Shown: one piece after another, positions 6,672-7,491 of the stretch | Layout of the letters: each line of letters starts with the position of its first letter | How positions within the stretch are numbered: the first letter of the stretch is position 1 | Assembly: GCA_002726865.1 (NCBI GenBank) | Contig: PBSW01000009.1 | Coordinates: 1-7,491, forward strand | Source: Candidatus Bathyarchaeota archaeon | Lineage (GTDB): Archaea > Thermoproteota > Bathyarchaeia > TCS64 | Direction of reading: 5' to 3' | Length of the DNA stretch: 7,491 bases | The notes under the pieces: model-generated | Seen by the model: the letters and a program-made list of their open reading frames with translations, nothing else | What the model was told of the DNA's origin: nothing | The model's database searches: none | Position numbers and translations under genes: made by a program

Positions 6672-7490
6672 TTAATCCAGAACATCTTTCAAAATACCCT
6701 TAAATTCATCATCGGAAACAACGCCTTTCTTCTCTGTTCCCATCAGTTTGACTTTGGTAAGAAGTTCGGATATTTTTTCGTCAGTTGTCTGAATGCCAAG
6801 CTCCTCAAGTTTCAGTTTGATTGATGGCCGACCGCTCTTTTTACCAAGTACTGTTTCAAATTTTCTGCCTACTAGTTCTGGATGGGTAGCAAAAGCAATC
6901 AGCGGTTCTTGCTTTATCATGTCAATCCCCAAACCGCTTTCCCGTTTGAAGGCCAGACTACCTGTCAGCGGTTTGCTACCCGCAAGTTTAACCCCGGAAA
7001 GTTTTTCGGTAAGATGAGAGAGCTCGTATAGTTTATCGTATCTGATTCTGTCCATATTTATCCCTAATAGGGTTTTGAGGCAAACAACCATTTCATCAAG
7101 TGCCGTATTGCCGCATCTCTCCCCAAGCCCGTTAACACATACATGAACGACTTCCGCTCCAGCCTCTACCGCTGCTAAAGAGTTAGCTACTGAGAGTCCG
7201 AGGTCATTATGAGTATGGATCTCTACGGGCAGATTGGAGATTTTCTTAATCTCCCCAATCAGGACCTTGATACCCTCGGGCAGGGCACATCCCGTCGTGT
7301 CTACAATAGCTAGAGAATCTGGCTTGGATTTCCTCGTTACTTCCTTCAAGAGGGTTTTTAAAGCGGGTAACTCTGCACGAGTCGTATCATAGGGAAAATA
7401 GGAGACATACAAGCCTTTTTCCTTTGCGTAATTGATTGCTTGCACGCTTTTTTCCACAACTTGCTCTACGCTCCAGCTAAACTGGTACTT
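6672..7490 (-). CDS. DRE-TIM metallolyase-type acyltransferase/lyase (isopropylmalate/homocitrate synthase-like), 5' end cut by window edge
   Basis: The frame is open to the right edge and gives 272 residues before TAA; a GTG at 7457 is internal, because 11 codons of good sequence precede it. The catalytic barrel is recognisable: VDTTGCALPE, the metal-binding HTHNDLG with its following small residues (the second isopropylmalate/homocitrate synthase signature), then NGLGERCGNT. Downstream come RESGLGID, THPELVGR and LGKKSGR of the C-terminal subdomains. There is no LeuA-type allosteric domain, so it is not leucine-regulated in the usual way. The SG[IS]H motif that carries the catalytic His in isopropylmalate synthases reads SGLG, so a plain Claisen condensation with acetyl-CoA is doubtful. 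It lies 100 bases upstream of the mutase large-subunit start and could form or cleave a C-C bond in the same pathway. Substrate unknown; a distant homocitrate or citramalate synthase relative is the alternative. Confidence 0.88.
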   Translation of the reverse strand, partial: KYQFSWSVEQVVEKSVQAINYAKEKGLYVSYFPYDTTRAELPALKTLLKEVTRKSKPDSLAIVDTTGCALPEGIKVLIGEIKKISNLPVEIHTHNDLGLSVANSLAAVEAGAEVVHVCVNGLGERCGNTALDEMVVCLKTLLGINMDRIRYDKLYELSHLTEKLSGVKLAGSKPLTGSLAFKRESGLGIDMIKQEPLIAFATHPELVGRKFETVLGKKSGRPSIKLKLEELGIQTTDEKISELLTKVKLMGTEKKGVVSDDEFKGILKDVLD

Positions 7491-7491
7491 C

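Overview
The window is a block of genes all read from the minus strand, so the gene order in transcription runs from the right edge to the left. Base composition is moderate. Strong Shine-Dalgarno sequences, a B12-dependent mutase, iron-sulfur/flavin redox subunits and an in-frame UGA read as selenocysteine suggest an anaerobic bacterium with selenocysteine machinery, such as a Desulfobacterota, Peptococcaceae-like Firmicutes or Dehalococcoidia-like lineage. The phylum cannot be fixed from this sequence, and no selA/B/C/D gene lies in the window.

Layout in transcription order: (1) 7490-6672, the 3' part of a DRE-TIM (isopropylmalate/homocitrate synthase-like) enzyme, cut by the right edge; (2) 6571-4970, the large subunit of a split methylmalonyl-CoA-mutase-type enzyme; (3) 4895-4491, its separate B12-binding subunit; (4) 4323-2617, a UGSC-family selenoprotein of 568 residues, which an ordinary ORF caller would split at UGA 4038-4036 into two unrelated-looking proteins; (5) 2452-716, a flavoprotein of the fumarate reductase/succinate dehydrogenase A superfamily that lacks both usual dicarboxylate-binding histidines; (6) 723-1, an SdhB/FrdB-like iron-sulfur subunit, cut by the left edge and overlapping gene 5 by 8 bases. 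A doubtful 22-codon ORF with a near-perfect ribosome binding site lies between genes 4 and 5. The gaps (6572-6671, 4896-4969, 4324-4490, 2453-2616) are short. I see no terminator, convincing promoter, RNA gene, repeat array or mobile element in them.

The genes read as one metabolic cassette. An acyl-chain C-C bond enzyme and a B12 radical carbon-skeleton mutase are followed by a selenoprotein of unknown chemistry and a two-subunit electron-transferring flavoenzyme. Several catalytic residues that define the textbook reactions are replaced: the His of the synthase, the HTN motif of the mutase, and both active-site His of the flavoprotein. The residues needed for cofactor chemistry are kept. 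My inference is an anaerobic pathway that rearranges and oxidises or reduces an unusual carboxylic acid or acyl-CoA, not ordinary propionate or TCA metabolism. The strongest single result is the UGA-encoded UGSC protein with a well-placed bacterial SECIS hairpin.
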